A stretch of 64,000 nucleotides of DNA from Luteimonas sp. FCS-9 (lineage in GTDB: Bacteria; Pseudomonadota; Gammaproteobacteria; Xanthomonadales; Xanthomonadaceae): assembly GCF_001014645.1 (NCBI RefSeq), contig NZ_LASZ01000008.1, forward strand, positions 106,717-170,716. Direction: 5' to 3'. Below, piece after piece: positions 7,905 through 16,877 of this stretch. Positions within the stretch are counted from its first letter, which is position 1, and the number at the start of each line of letters is the position of its first letter. A program made the position numbers and the translations under genes. The notes beneath the pieces are model-generated. The model made no database searches. It had not been told where the DNA came from and saw nothing but the letters and a program-made list of their open reading frames with translations.

Positions 7905-10897
7905 CGGCCTGCTCCCAGGCGGCGCAGCAGGCGCCGCCACCAGCCGGCGATGCCGCCGCGGCCGCCGCCGGCCTTGGCCGCCAGGCCGTCGAACAGCTGG
8001 CCGATCACGACCTTGGCCGCGCCGTCGAGCAGGCGGCCGCCGATGGAGGCGACCTTGCCGCCGATGACGACCTCGTAGCGGTAATGGATCTCGGTGCGTC
8101 CGGGCGCGGCCTCGACCAGCGTCACCGCGCCGCTGCCGTTGCCGAAGCCCAGCGCGCCGGTCGTGGTGCCCTTGAGCGTCAGCGATTCGGGCTCGACCAG
8201 GTCGTGCAGGCCGACCTTGGCCTTGTAGCGGCCCTTGACCGGACCGATGCCGAGCGTGACGTCGGCGGCGAACTCGGTGGGCGAGGGTTTCTCGATGCCG
8301 TGCGCGCCGGGGATCACCGAGGCGAGCGTGTCGGGATCGAGCAGCATGTCCCAGACCTGCTGGCGCGGTGCGTCGACCCGGGCGACGCCCTCGCCGACGA
8401 GCTTGCGCTCGCCCGGCCGCGCCGGCGGCGCGGCCTTCTTCGCCAGCGGGCGAGCCGGCGGCGCTTCCTCGCCGTGCAGGTGCGGCGCCAGGCGCGACGG
8501 CACCAGCGGCAGCTCGACGTCGGCGATCGACAGCGCGTCGGCCACCGCGTTGGCCAGGCACACCGGCGTGGACATGCAGTTGCCCTCGCCCACGCCCTTG
8601 GCGCCGAGCGGGGTGAACGGCGACGGCGTTTCGTGGTGCAGGATCAGCGGCGGCACCACCTCGACCGCGGTCGGCACCAGGTAGTCGGCGAACGTGCCCG
8701 ACAGGAAGCTGCCGTCGTCGCCGTAGCTGTGTTCCTCGTACAGCGCGGCGCCGAGCGCGTGCGCGTAGCCGCCGTTGACCTGGCCCTCGACCATGCCCGG
8801 ATGCAGGATGCGCCCGCAGTCGTGCATGGTCACGTACTTGTCGATGCGCACCTGCGCGGTGTCGCGGTCGATCTCCACGCCGCAGAAGTCGAAGATGAAG
8901 CCGTGGCACAGCGAGCTGTTGACCTCGTCGGCGGTCGTCGGCGCGGTCAGCTGCGGCGGGCTCCAGAACGCGGTCTCGCGGATCGCGTGGTCGACGTCGT
9001 CGGGCAGCGTGCCCGGCGCCCAGTGACTGCTGGACGCCACGCGCGCGAACGGCAGCGGCCTGCCGTCGCCGCCGCGCACGCGCAGCGTCGCGTCGACGAA
9101 CTCGACCTGCGCCGGCCCGCAGCGCAGCTGCGCGGCCGCGATCTTCGCCAGCTTGTCGCGCAGGCGCGTGGCGGCGATGTGCGCGGCGCCGGCGACCGCG
9201 GCGGCGAAGCGGCTGGAATAGTTGCCCGAGGCGATCGACCAGGCATCGCGCGCGGTGTCCATCTCGGTGACGACGCGGACGTCGCCGGGCGTCAGCCCGA
9301 ACACGTCGGCGACGACCTGCGCGATCACCGTGCGATGGCCCTGGCCCTGCGGCACCGAGGCGATGTGCACGCTGACCGAACCGACCGCGTCGATCTGGAT
9401 CGTCGCGGTGGCCTGCGCGCCGTTCTTCGGCCCGGCCTTGGCACGCTGCTCGGGCGTGAGCACCGCGGTGATGTAACCCATGTTCGACACGCTGGGCTCG
9501 ACCGCCGCGGTGAAGCCGATGCCGTAGTGGCGACCCTGCGCGCGCGCGGCATCGCGCCGCGCGATGAGCTCGGCCAGCCCGCCCTCGTCCACCGCGCGGT
9601 CCACGGCGGTGCGGTAGTCGCCCGAGTCGAGCAGCGCGCCGGTCGCGGTGCGGTAGGGAAACGCATCGGCCGGCACCAGGTTGCGGCGGATGACCTCGAG
9701 CGGGTCGAGGCCCAGTTCGATGGCGATGCGCTGCATCAGCCGTTCGAGCGCGAAGTAGACCTGCGGACCGCCGAAGCCGCGGTTGAGGCCGGTCGGCATC
9801 TTGTTGGTCAGCACGACGCGGTTGCGGATCGACACGTGCTCGATCGCATAGGCGCCGGTCATGTTGCCGTGCATGCGGTAGAGCGTCGCCGGCTCGGGCG
9901 CGCGCAGGTGCGCGCCGCAGTCCTCGAGCTGGTCCCAGGCCAGCGCGCGCACGCGCCCGTCCGCATCCACCGCGGCCTCGAGCCGGGTGTCGCGGTTGGT
10001 CGCGCAGACCGAGGCCGACAGGTGCTCGAGCCGGTCCTCGAGCCACTTCACCGGACACTGCGCGACGCGCGCGGCGACCGCGACCAGCACGATGTACGGG
10101 AAGATGCCCTGCTTGACGCCGTAGCTGCCGCCCGACTCGGGCGGCGTGCGCAGGCGCAGGCGGTTGCCTGGCACCTTGAGCGCCCGTGAAATCACCGCGT
10201 GGATGCTGAAGGGGCCCTGGAAGTTGGCCAGCACGTCGTAGCCGTCGATGCCCGGGTCGTACTCGGCCAGCACGCCGTAGCACTCCATCGGCGTACAGCT
10301 GTTGCGCGGATAGCGCACGTCGATCGCGACGCGATGCGCGGCCTGCACGAACGCGGCCTCCGGATCGCCGTAGCGGAAGCTGCGCTCGCTGGCGACGTTG
10401 CCGCCCAGGCCGTCGTGCAGCACCGGCGCGTCGGCGGCGATCGCCCGCTGCGGATCGACCACCGCGTCGAGCGCCTCGTACTCGACCTCGATCAGCTCCA
10501 TCGCGTCCTCGGCGACGTAGCGGTCGCGCGCGACCACGATCGCCACCGGCTCGCCGACGTAGCGCACGCGGTCGGTCGCGATCGGCCAGCATTCGATCGG
10601 CGCCTTGACGCCGACCACCAGGCTCGTCGTCAGCGCCTGCACGTCCGCGGCCGTGAGCACTGCGGTCACCCCGTCGAGCGCGCGCGCCTTCGCGGTGTCG
10701 ATGCCGACGATGCGCGCATGGCCGTGCGGCGAGCGCAGGATCGCCGCGTGCTGGGTCCGCGGCGGCGTGCCGACGTCGTCGAAGTAGCGGCCGCGCCCGG
10801 TCAGAAGCGCGGCGTCCTCCACCCGCGGCAGCGCCCGGCCCACCCAGGCGCCGGTGCGCGCGTCCGCGCCGTCGAGCGTGTCGGCGATCGCGGTCAT
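7901..10897 (-). CDS. Molybdenum hydroxylase large subunit fused to a CoxG-like domain
   Basis: A 998-residue molybdopterin-binding subunit of the xanthine dehydrogenase/aldehyde oxidase superfamily. Residues 1 to about 770 form the catalytic domains: RVEDAALLTGRGRYFDD at the N-terminus, PPESGGSYGVKQG, GLNRGFGGPQ, SVPQGQGHRT, and PLGAKGVGEG containing the conserved catalytic Glu. After a Pro/Ala-rich linker (about 775-805), a C-terminal SRPBCC domain of the CoxG type follows, beginning GEGVARVDAPRQQVWDML. CoxG is normally a separate protein that anchors or matures CO dehydrogenase. The very C-terminus is basic and amphipathic. The start at 10897 overlaps the symporter stop by 4 nt. The substrate is unknown; the AYRCSFR signature of true CO dehydrogenase is absent. 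Confidence 0.93.
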   Translation of the reverse strand: MTAIADTLDGADARTGAWVGRALPRVEDAALLTGRGRYFDDVGTPPRTQHAAILRSPHGHARIVGIDTAKARALDGVTAVLTAADVQALTTSLVVGVKAPIECWPIATDRVRYVGEPVAIVVARDRYVAEDAMELIEVEYEALDAVVDPQRAIAADAPVLHDGLGGNVASERSFRYGDPEAAFVQAAHRVAIDVRYPRNSCTPMECYGVLAEYDPGIDGYDVLANFQGPFSIHAVISRALKVPGNRLRLRTPPESGGSYGVKQGIFPYIVLVAVAARVAQCPVKWLEDRLEHLSASVCATNRDTRLEAAVDADGRVRALAWDQLEDCGAHLRAPEPATLYRMHGNMTGAYAIEHVSIRNRVVLTNKMPTGLNRGFGGPQVYFALERLMQRIAIELGLDPLEVIRRNLVPADAFPYRTATGALLDSGDYRTAVDRAVDEGGLAELIARRDAARAQGRHYGIGFTAAVEPSVSNMGYITAVLTPEQRAKAGPKNGAQATATIQIDAVGSVSVHIASVPQGQGHRTVIAQVVADVFGLTPGDVRVVTEMDTARDAWSIASGNYSSRFAAAVAGAAHIAATRLRDKLAKIAAAQLRCGPAQVEFVDATLRVRGGDGRPLPFARVASSSHWAPGTLPDDVDHAIRETAFWSPPQLTAPTTADEVNSSLCHGFIFDFCGVEIDRDTAQVRIDKYVTMHDCGRILHPGMVEGQVNGGYAHALGAALYEEHSYGDDGSFLSGTFADYLVPTAVEVVPPLILHHETPSPFTPLGAKGVGEGNCMSTPVCLANAVADALSIADVELPLVPSRLAPHLHGEEAPPARPLAKKAAPPARPGERKLVGEGVARVDAPRQQVWDMLLDPDTLASVIPGAHGIEKPSPTEFAADVTLGIGPVKGRYKAKVGLHDLVEPESLTLKGTTTGALGFGNGSGAVTLVEAAPGRTEIHYRYEVVIGGKVASIGGRLLDGAAKVVIGQLFDGLAAKAGGGRGGIAGWWRRLLRRLGAGR

Positions 10898-12321
10898 CGC
10901 GTCCCGGTCCCGCCGTCGGCGACCGCCTCCGGCTCGGGCTGCGCCCCGCGGAACAGGTGGCTGATGCTCATCACCACCAGCGGGATACACAGCGCGACGT
11001 AGGCGTTGTCGATGCCCCAGGGATTGCCGGCCAGGAACCAGCCGATCGTGCCCACCAGCGACAGCACGATGCTGACGATCGCCCCGCCCCGGGTGCCGAA
11101 GCGCGGCGAGTAGAACGCCATGAACACCAGCACCGCCAACGCGGCGCGTAGCGCCTTGGCCAGGAACGTCACCTTGACCACGTCGGCGGCCACCAGCGCC
11201 AGCAGCAGCGGGATCAGCCCGACGACGACCGTCGTCACCCGCACGAAGCGCAACGACCTGGGATCGGCCGCGCTGCGCCCGGTCATCGGCAGGTAGAAGT
11301 CCTTGAGCATCAGCGTCGCGCTGCCGATGTTGAGCGCCGAGATCGTGCCGAACGCCGCCGCGGCCAGGCCCGCCACGACCAGCGAGGCGAGGAACGTGCC
11401 CATGTCGGCGATCAGCATCGGGAATGCCTGCAGCGATTCGATGCCCGGGTAGAGCACGTGGGCGCAGACGCCGATCATCGCCGCCGCGAAGCCCAGCGGG
11501 ATCAGCATCACCGACGACCAGACGGTCGCCACGCGCGCCTTGTGCCCGTCCTCCACCGTCGCGATCGCCTGGATCACGTACTGGGTGGCGAAGGTCGCGC
11601 CGGCGCCGGCGACGAGCCAGGCGACGATCTGCGACCAGCCGACGTTGTCGAGCGACCAGAACGCGGGCGGGACCTGCGCGCCGAGCGCCGACAGCCCGCC
11701 CACGCGCACGATGCCGAACACCATCGCCAGGAACACGCCACCGACGATGACCAGGCCGTGGATCACGTTGGTGTAGATCACCGAGCGCATGCCCCCGATG
11801 CCGACGTAGACCGAAGCGAGCACGCCGACCACGACGATCGCGACCTGGCGGTCGACTTCGAGCAGCGGCGCGAGCACCGCGCCGGCGCTGGCCATCGTCG
11901 ACACGCCGACGATCTGCAGCGCGAAGATCATGATGATCGACGTCGCGACCTTGACCTTGGGGCCGTACACGCTCGACAGCACGCCCGAGATCGTGTTCTC
12001 GCCCAGCTCCTTGTACTTGCGTGCGAGCAGGAACGAGAACGCCAGAAAGCCGATGCCCAGCACCGCCACGTTCCAGCCGGCCGAGATCCCGAACTGGTAG
12101 GCGTACTGCGCGGTGCCGACGCTGGCGGTGGTGCCGATGAACTCCGACATCAGCAGCAGGCCGATCAGCAGCGCCGGGATCGCCTTGTCGCCGTGCCCGG
12201 TGCCCGAGGTGTAGCTGCGCGCATTGCGCGAATGCCGCAGCGCGTAGACGCTGACCAGGCTCAGCGCGACCATGTAGCCGACGGTCGCGGCCAGCACGAC
12301 GACGTGGTTGTGCTCAGCCAT
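10894..12321 (-). CDS. Sodium:solute symporter (SSS) family transporter
   Basis: A 475-residue polytopic membrane protein with about 13 hydrophobic segments. It belongs to the SSS family (PutP, PanF, SglT), which takes up small organic solutes with Na+. Recognisable segments include the N-terminal SLVSVYALRHSRNARSY, the loop LARKYKELGENTISGVLSSVYGPK, and GGMRSVIYTNVIHGLVIVGG. It is the first gene of the tightly overlapping series leading to the molybdenum hydroxylase (4-nt overlap), so it most likely imports the compound the cluster degrades. A 144-bp gap without a clear terminator separates it from the FMN dehydrogenase gene upstream. Confidence 0.93.
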   Translation of the reverse strand: MAEHNHVVVLAATVGYMVALSLVSVYALRHSRNARSYTSGTGHGDKAIPALLIGLLLMSEFIGTTASVGTAQYAYQFGISAGWNVAVLGIGFLAFSFLLARKYKELGENTISGVLSSVYGPKVKVATSIIMIFALQIVGVSTMASAGAVLAPLLEVDRQVAIVVVGVLASVYVGIGGMRSVIYTNVIHGLVIVGGVFLAMVFGIVRVGGLSALGAQVPPAFWSLDNVGWSQIVAWLVAGAGATFATQYVIQAIATVEDGHKARVATVWSSVMLIPLGFAAAMIGVCAHVLYPGIESLQAFPMLIADMGTFLASLVVAGLAAAAFGTISALNIGSATLMLKDFYLPMTGRSAADPRSLRFVRVTTVVVGLIPLLLALVAADVVKVTFLAKALRAALAVLVFMAFYSPRFGTRGGAIVSIVLSLVGTIGWFLAGNPWGIDNAYVALCIPLVVMSISHLFRGAQPEPEAVADGGTGTR

Positions 12322-12464
12322 GCGGGTGTTCCCCGGTCGATGATGCGGGCGCCGGTCCTGCGCAGATGCTCTGGTGGTTCATCGTTGTGGCCCCTCCCGA
12401 GGGCGCTGGCGGACGCTGCGGTCCGTTACGAATCACTGGCCGTGGTCGCCGCGAAGCGGCGCGG

Positions 12465-13709
12465 CTAGGCGGTCATGGCATCTCCTGCGGCCCGCAACGC
12501 GGGAACGTCCGTCGCACCGGCCTGGGCCAGCGCGATGCGGAATTCCTCGTCGAACAGCGCAGCGACGTGCGCGGCACCCTCGGGGCCCGCGGCGCCGTGG
12601 CCCCACAGGAAGGCCCGGCCGGCGAATGCGAAATCGGCGCCGGCGCGCAGCGCGCGCACCAGGTCGATGCCGTGGCGGATACCGCCGTCGATCAGCAGCC
12701 TGGCCCGGCCGGCGACACCGTGTGCGATGGCTGGCAGCGCCTCCAGCGCGGCGGGCGATGCGTCGAGCTGGCGGCCGCCGTGGTTGGAGACCAACACGCC
12801 GTCCATGCCGAGCGCCACGGCACGCGCTGCATCGTCGGGATGCAGCACGCCCTTGCACACCATCGCGCGCGGCCAGACATCACGGATGCGCGCGAGCGTC
12901 TCCCACGTCATGGGACCCGCCATCTGCCGGAAGACGTAGCCGGCCAGTGCCTGCGTACTGGCGTCGTCGCCGACATAGGGCCGGAAATTGTCGAATCGCG
13001 GTTGGCCGCGACGCAGCATGTCCAGCGCCCAGCGCGGCGCGCGCGCGACGTCGAACACCGTGCGCGGTCGCGGTTTGAACGGCACGACGAGCCCGTTGCG
13101 CACGTCGCCGCTCCGTTTGGCGCGCACCGGCACGTCCAGCGTCACCACCAGCACCTGCGCGCCGGCGGCCTCGGCGCGGCGCACCAGGTCCAGCGACACG
13201 CGATGGCCATCGGCGGGCACGCCGTAGAGCTGGAACCACCACACGTCCGGCGCGATCCGGGCGATGCGTTCGATGGTGCTGTTGCCGACCGTCGAGTAGA
13301 TGTAGGGGATATTGGCCGCTTGCGCCGCGGCGGCGAGCGACTCGTCCGCGCCGGTGCGCAGCAGGCCGGTCAGGCCCATGGGCGCGACGCCGACCGGCAA
13401 GGCGTACTTGCGGCCGAACAGCGTCGTCCCCGTCTCGACCCGACGGACGTCCACGCCCCAGCGCGGAAGGATCGTCGCCGCATCGAGGGCGGCACGGTTG
13501 CGACGCACGCAGATGTCGTCGCCGACGCCGCCGGCCACGAAATCGTAGGCGAACCGGGGCGCACGACGACGCGCGGCGCGTTGCAGGTCGTCGACCGTCG
13601 GATAGCGGCGACGCAGAGCGGCCGCGCGGCCGCTCACGCCGCCGGTGCCCCAGCCGCGTGTGGACGCCGGGGCAGACACCGCGCCTGCGATCGTGCGCTC
13701 AGTAGTCAC
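12465..13709 (-). CDS. FMN-dependent alpha-hydroxy-acid dehydrogenase
   Basis: A 414-residue member of the lactate/mandelate/glycolate oxidase family, which oxidises 2-hydroxyacids to 2-oxoacids using FMN. Visible motifs are YDFVAGGVGDD, the FMN-site segment YIYSTVGN, WWFQLYG, CKGVLHPDDA, the active-site SNHGGRQLDASPA with catalytic His, and ARLLIDGGIRHGIDLVRAL. The GTG at 13709 overlaps the end of the ThDP-enzyme gene by 11 nt. A 2-hydroxyacid dehydrogenase coupled to a ThDP decarboxylase-like enzyme is the logic of the mandelate pathway (mandelate, benzoylformate, benzaldehyde), though an aliphatic 2-hydroxyacid is equally possible. Confidence 0.92.
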   Translation of the reverse strand: MTTERTIAGAVSAPASTRGWGTGGVSGRAAALRRRYPTVDDLQRAARRRAPRFAYDFVAGGVGDDICVRRNRAALDAATILPRWGVDVRRVETGTTLFGRKYALPVGVAPMGLTGLLRTGADESLAAAAQAANIPYIYSTVGNSTIERIARIAPDVWWFQLYGVPADGHRVSLDLVRRAEAAGAQVLVVTLDVPVRAKRSGDVRNGLVVPFKPRPRTVFDVARAPRWALDMLRRGQPRFDNFRPYVGDDASTQALAGYVFRQMAGPMTWETLARIRDVWPRAMVCKGVLHPDDAARAVALGMDGVLVSNHGGRQLDASPAALEALPAIAHGVAGRARLLIDGGIRHGIDLVRALRAGADFAFAGRAFLWGHGAAGPEGAAHVAALFDEEFRIALAQAGATDVPALRAAGDAMTA

Positions 13710-15423
13710 AGATCACGTTCACCAGCGCCTGGCGTCCGCCGCGCACGGCTTCGACCGCACGCGCGAGCGCGTCGGGCAGCGCGTCGGCATCCTCCACCCG
13801 CAGGCCGAGGCCGCCGCTGGCCTCGACGGCGTGTTCGAAGCGCGGCGACGGCGACAGGTCGGCCAGCATGCGGTGCGCGTCGTGCCCCGCATGGCCGTCG
13901 CGGTACATCGCCCGGGTCGAGTTGCGCACCGCGCCGTAGAGCGCGTTGTTGAACACCACGGTGAGCACCGGCAGACCGTGCGCCTCGGCCACCCAGTGGC
14001 AGGCGGTGGGGTTGGCGAACATGTAGGCGCCGTCGCCCAGCGTGGCGACGACCAGTCGCTCGGGCGCGGCGAGCTTGGCGCCCAGCGCCGCGCCCAGTCC
14101 CCAGCCCAGCCCGCCGGCCGGGCTCAGCCCGAAGTAGCTGCCCGGCCGCGTCTGCGGGCACTGCGACTGCCGCAGCGGGTATTCGTTGACGACGATCGCC
14201 TCGTCGCCGACCGCCGCGTGCACGCAGGCGCTGATCCACTCGGGCGTGATCGCGCCCTCGGGCCGGCGCCCGGCGGCCTGCCACGCGCGCCGCTGCGCCA
14301 GGCCGCGCGCGGCCGCGGTGCCGCGGCGCGATTCGAGCGCGGCGGCATCGATGCCGCCGGCCGCGTCGATCGCGTCCGAGAGCGCGTCGAGCAAGGCGTC
14401 GGCGCGGCCGGAGAGCGCCAGGTCGGTGCGGAAGCTGCGTAGCGGATAGCGCGCGCAGACCGGATCCTCGCCCAGATGCGCGACGCGGCAGTCCGCGGGC
14501 GGCGCCTGCACCGCGGGCACCCACGGCACGTCGCATTCGAGCGCGATCACCAGGTCGGCGTCGGCGAGCAGCGGCGCCGGGTCGTAGCCGGCGAACATCG
14601 GGTGGGTCGCGGCGATGTTGTGGAAGCGCGGGTGGAACACCGCGACCGGGACCGCATGGCGCTGCGCGAAGCGCTCCAGGGCTTGCGCGCCCGCAGGCGT
14701 GCGCCCGGCGCTCGCGGTCACGATCAGCGGGCGCTGCGCGGCGCGCAGCCAGCCGGCGAGCGTGGCGAGGTCCTGCGGATCGGGCCGCGGCGATGCCGGC
14801 GCGCGCAGCGGCGCGGGCGCCGACGCATGCTGGCCGACCGGCTCGGCCAGCACGTCGCGCGGCAGCGTCACGTAGGTCGGACCGCGCGGCGCGGTCGTCG
14901 CGACCTGGACCGCGCGCCGGACGATGTCGCCGGCCTGCTCGGGCAGGTGCAGTTCGTAGTCCCACTTCACCGCTTCGCGCAGCATGCCGGCCTGGTCGAA
15001 CATCTCCTGCGCCCAGTGGATGTAGCGCGTGCGCGTGCCGTGGCGGCCGCGCTCGCTGTAGGGCGAGCGGCCGGCGAACAGCAGTACCGGGGTCTGGTCG
15101 CGGCTCGCGTCGAGCATCGCGTTGACGGTGTTCGCGGTGCCGACGTTGACGTGCACCATCACCGCCTGCGGCTGGCCGTCGATCATGCAGCTGCCGTGCG
15201 CCATCGCCACGGCGACGTTCTCGTGGGGAATCACCATCGGCCGCGGTGCCGGCGTGCCGTCGCGCGCGGCGCGGGCGAAGGCCTCGGCGATCGGCGGGAA
15301 ATCGGTGCCGCCGTTGGCGAAGAAGTAACGCACGCCCGCGTCGGCCAGGCTGCGGACGAAGACGTCGGCGGCGCTGTCTGTCGGCGACGGCATCGCGCCC
15401 GCCGCATTCGCGGTGTTCGTCAT
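13699..15423 (-). CDS. Thiamine-diphosphate-dependent enzyme (2-oxoacid decarboxylase/acetolactate synthase-like)
   Basis: A 574-residue ThDP enzyme with the three-domain layout of acetolactate synthase and benzoylformate decarboxylase. The N-terminal Glu that activates ThDP is in IPHENVAVAMAHG. The C-terminal ThDP/Mg motif runs from GDGAYMFANPTACHW to VVFNN. The central domain keeps a nucleotide-like fold without an obvious FAD signature, which argues against a true acetolactate synthase. The ATG at 15423 follows a strong ribosome site, GGGAGGGTGG. It overlaps the FMN dehydrogenase gene by 11 nt. Decarboxylation of the 2-oxoacid made by that enzyme is the simplest reading. Confidence 0.88.
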   Translation of the reverse strand: MTNTANAAGAMPSPTDSAADVFVRSLADAGVRYFFANGGTDFPPIAEAFARAARDGTPAPRPMVIPHENVAVAMAHGSCMIDGQPQAVMVHVNVGTANTVNAMLDASRDQTPVLLFAGRSPYSERGRHGTRTRYIHWAQEMFDQAGMLREAVKWDYELHLPEQAGDIVRRAVQVATTAPRGPTYVTLPRDVLAEPVGQHASAPAPLRAPASPRPDPQDLATLAGWLRAAQRPLIVTASAGRTPAGAQALERFAQRHAVPVAVFHPRFHNIAATHPMFAGYDPAPLLADADLVIALECDVPWVPAVQAPPADCRVAHLGEDPVCARYPLRSFRTDLALSGRADALLDALSDAIDAAGGIDAAALESRRGTAAARGLAQRRAWQAAGRRPEGAITPEWISACVHAAVGDEAIVVNEYPLRQSQCPQTRPGSYFGLSPAGGLGWGLGAALGAKLAAPERLVVATLGDGAYMFANPTACHWVAEAHGLPVLTVVFNNALYGAVRNSTRAMYRDGHAGHDAHRMLADLSPSPRFEHAVEASGGLGLRVEDADALPDALARAVEAVRGGRQALVNVICDY

Positions 15424-15510
15424 TCCACCCTCCCGGTGTCGGCCCGTCGGCATGCCGCGGGCTCTTGTGTGCGAGGCCGCCGTGCACTGCGTGCCGCGAC
15501 GACGTGGCCG

Positions 15511-15540
15511 ACTCTAACGAGGGTTTTTCGATCAGAACAA
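15511..15540 (-). promoter_or_regulatory. Candidate promoter for the ThDP-enzyme operon
   Basis: On the minus strand TTGTTC (15535-15540) is followed after 18 nt by TAGAGT (15511-15516), leaving a leader of about 80 nt before the ATG at 15423. The surrounding 15530-15580 stretch is unusually AT-rich for this genome (TAATGATTAATTATC) and contains TTCGAA, so a regulator site there is possible. Prediction by eye only. Confidence 0.4.
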
Positions 15541-15640
15541 GTAATGATTAATTATCGTTCGAATCATCCTTGATGATGATGAAGATGCTGCATTGCGGCA
15601 TTTCTGCCGTCGATGCGTGCGACTGCGCGTCGCAGGGCGC

Positions 15641-16807
15641 TCAGCCCAGCCGTCGGCGCACGATGCGGTCGAACACCGCCACCGCGACCGGCAGCAACGC
15701 ATCGTCGAAGCGGAACGTCGGGTGGTGGCACATCGCGCTGTCGATGCCGAGGAACAGGTACGCGCCGGGCCAGTGTTCGAGCATGTACGAGAAGTCGTCG
15801 GAGAATGGATAGGCGCGCGCGCCGGTGTCGACCTGGTCCGGCCCGAGCACGTCGGCGAGCGCCGCGGCCGCCAGCGCGGCCTGTTCGGGCGCGTTGACGC
15901 ACGGCGGGCAGGCATGCGGCAGATCCAGGCGCACCCGGCAGCCGGAGATCGCCGCATGGCCGTCGCACAGTGCGCGCAGGCGCTGCAGCAGCGCTTCGTG
16001 CACGTCCTTCGACAGCGCGCGCAGCGTGCCGCTGAGCGTCGCCGTCGCGGGAATGATGTTGTGCGTGGTGCCGGCCTGCAGCGAGCCGACGTTGATCAGC
16101 GCGGTCTCCATCGGATCGATGTGGCGCCCGACGATCGCCGGGATCTCGACCGCCAGCCGCGCGGCGACCTGCAGCGGGTCGTTGGCCTTGTGCGGTGCGG
16201 CCGCATGGCCGCCGACGCCTTCGATCGTGATCTCGAACACCGCCAGCGACTGCAGCGTGGCCCCCGTGCGCACGCTCGCCCGCCCGGTGCCCAGCAGCGG
16301 CATGTTGTGGAACGCATACACCTCGTCGCAGGCGAAGCGTTCGAACAGGCCGTCCTCGATCATCCGGATCGCCCCGCGCCCGCCCTCCTCGGCCGGCTGG
16401 AAGACCAGCACCACGCGCCCGCTCGCGGGCGGATGCGCGACCAGGTGGCGCGCCGCGCCCAGCAGCGCCGCCGTGTGGCCGTCGTGGCCGCAGGTGTGCG
16501 CCACGCCGGGGCGCTGCGAGCGGAACGGCAGATCGCTGTCCTCGTCCATCGGCAGCGCGTCCATATCCGCGCGCAGGCCGATCGACAGGCCGGGCGCGCC
16601 GCTGTCGACGACCGCGACCACACCGGTGCCGCCCAGGCCCGTGTGCACCTGCAGGCCGAGCGCGCGCAGCGTGTCGGCGACCAGCGCCGACGTGCGCTGT
16701 TCCTCGAAGCCGAGCTCGGGCCAGGCATGGATCGCCCGGCGCCAGTCGGTCATCGCCGGCGCCAGCGCGCGGATCGGCTCGGGCACGTTCGGGGGGGAAA
16801 CGGTCAT
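15641..16807 (-). CDS. M20-family amidohydrolase (hippurate hydrolase-like)
   Basis: A 388-residue dinuclear metallo-amidohydrolase of the M20D group (hippurate hydrolase, IAA-amino-acid hydrolase, N-acyl-amino-acid deacylase). Metal-site motifs are visible: GLRADMDALPMDED, HTCGHDGHTAALLG, FQPAEEGGRG with the catalytic Glu pair, FHNMP, and a C-terminal CHHPTFRFDDALLP. It would release a free acid and an amino acid from an N-acylated amino acid. It lies upstream of the ThDP enzyme on the same strand with a 217-bp gap containing a candidate promoter, so it may be separately transcribed. Its location fits supply of an aromatic acid to the cluster, but that is inference. Confidence 0.92.
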   Translation of the reverse strand: MTVSPPNVPEPIRALAPAMTDWRRAIHAWPELGFEEQRTSALVADTLRALGLQVHTGLGGTGVVAVVDSGAPGLSIGLRADMDALPMDEDSDLPFRSQRPGVAHTCGHDGHTAALLGAARHLVAHPPASGRVVLVFQPAEEGGRGAIRMIEDGLFERFACDEVYAFHNMPLLGTGRASVRTGATLQSLAVFEITIEGVGGHAAAPHKANDPLQVAARLAVEIPAIVGRHIDPMETALINVGSLQAGTTHNIIPATATLSGTLRALSKDVHEALLQRLRALCDGHAAISGCRVRLDLPHACPPCVNAPEQAALAAAALADVLGPDQVDTGARAYPFSDDFSYMLEHWPGAYLFLGIDSAMCHHPTFRFDDALLPVAVAVFDRIVRRRLG

Positions 16808-16877
16808 CGCGATACTCCATGGGCGGCACGGCGTGCCGGCGGGTGATTCTGGAAAGACGGGCGTGCCGCGGCGCGGC

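Noticed and set aside
7901..10897. Large subunit as true CO dehydrogenase CoxL
   Set aside because: The AYRCSFR active-site loop is missing; the corresponding region reads GLNRGFGGPQ. The surrounding ligase and hydratase genes point to an organic substrate.
13699..15423. ThDP enzyme as acetolactate synthase (ilvB)
   Set aside because: No small regulatory subunit gene is adjacent and no FAD-site signature is obvious. Its partner is a 2-hydroxyacid dehydrogenase gene, favouring a decarboxylase-type role, though the exact reaction is open.
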